Made by a program: the position numbers and the translations under genes. Source: Fonsecaea monophora (lineage: Eukaryota > Ascomycota > Eurotiomycetes > Chaetothyriales > Herpotrichiellaceae). From it: 64,000 bases of DNA. The DNA is taken from positions 310,001 through 374,000 of the forward strand of contig NW_019173938.1 in the NCBI RefSeq assembly GCF_001642475.1, in the 5' to 3' direction. The notes under the pieces are model-generated. The model ran no database searches. It was not told the DNA's origin and saw only the letters and a list, made by a program, of their open reading frames with translations. Positions 63,925 to 64,000 of the stretch are shown here, one piece after another (the first letter of the stretch is position 1; each line of letters begins with the position of its first letter).

Positions 63925-64000
63925 CGAGCAGTTCGGTTGTTTTCTGGTTGGTCATTGGATCAACCACCTGTGGAAACGAGAGCCGAACCGGCGAGCCAGG

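Noticed and set aside
1..64000. Transposons, CRISPR arrays and fungal TPP riboswitches.
   Set aside because: I saw no transposase or reverse transcriptase motifs, no long terminal or inverted repeats, no regularly spaced repeats and no thiamine-gene intron signature while reading the window.

Overview
The window looks like nuclear DNA of a filamentous ascomycete (Pezizomycotina). Genes are dense and on both strands. Coding exons are broken by short introns (about 47-170 bp) with GTAAGT/GTGAGT donors, CTAAC/CTGAC-like branch sites and CAG/TAG acceptors. The families are fungal: a HET-domain protein, a Zn-cluster-free fungal_trans_2 regulator, F-box proteins and a two-RRM NRD1-like protein. I recognised no transposon, rRNA gene, complete tRNA or CRISPR array. 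The genus cannot be fixed from sequence alone. Exon joins below were built by hand from splice consensus and frame continuity; no transcript data were used.

Layout. 1-5216 has no recognised gene but holds one 268-codon ORF and a repeated intergenic decamer. 5217-9137: class I CPD photolyase and a RING-like protein. 10406-14700: mitochondrial bS21m, a Cdc25/rhodanese-type phosphatase (Ych1-like), a multi-pass membrane protein and a MYND-finger protein. 15108-23659: NRD1-like RRM protein, nitrilase-family hydrolase, eIF3 subunit l, Paf1 and holocytochrome c synthase. 24311-33805: fungal_trans_2 regulator, tail-anchored E2 Ubc6, Sam50, Yip1 and Hri1. 34896-45988: cytosolic PA14-type GH3 beta-glucosidase, RCC1-like protein, Rad9 checkpoint clamp subunit, F-box protein, kynureninase and Isa2. 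46705-50279: a hypothetical protein and Trm1. 51137-59005 is the accessory-looking stretch: a small predicted GPI-anchored protein, a conserved C2H2 protein, a tiny unknown gene, a HET-domain protein and an unrecognised coiled-coil protein, with wide spacers. 59843-62808: Mcp1 and an F-box-like protein. A doubtful partial gene touches the right edge.

The genes do not form one pathway; most are housekeeping. Several serve mitochondria (bS21m, Cyc3, Sam50, Isa2, Mcp1, and Trm1 through an alternative start). Others serve the nucleus (Paf1, Rad9, photolyase), ER/Golgi (Ubc6, Yip1) and translation (eIF3l). Many neighbours are divergent pairs sharing 135-500 bp promoters. The least explained items are the GTACGAGGTA decamer concentrated in the first 5 kb, the HET/coiled-coil block, and a tRNA-like Pol III relic beside the photolyase gene.
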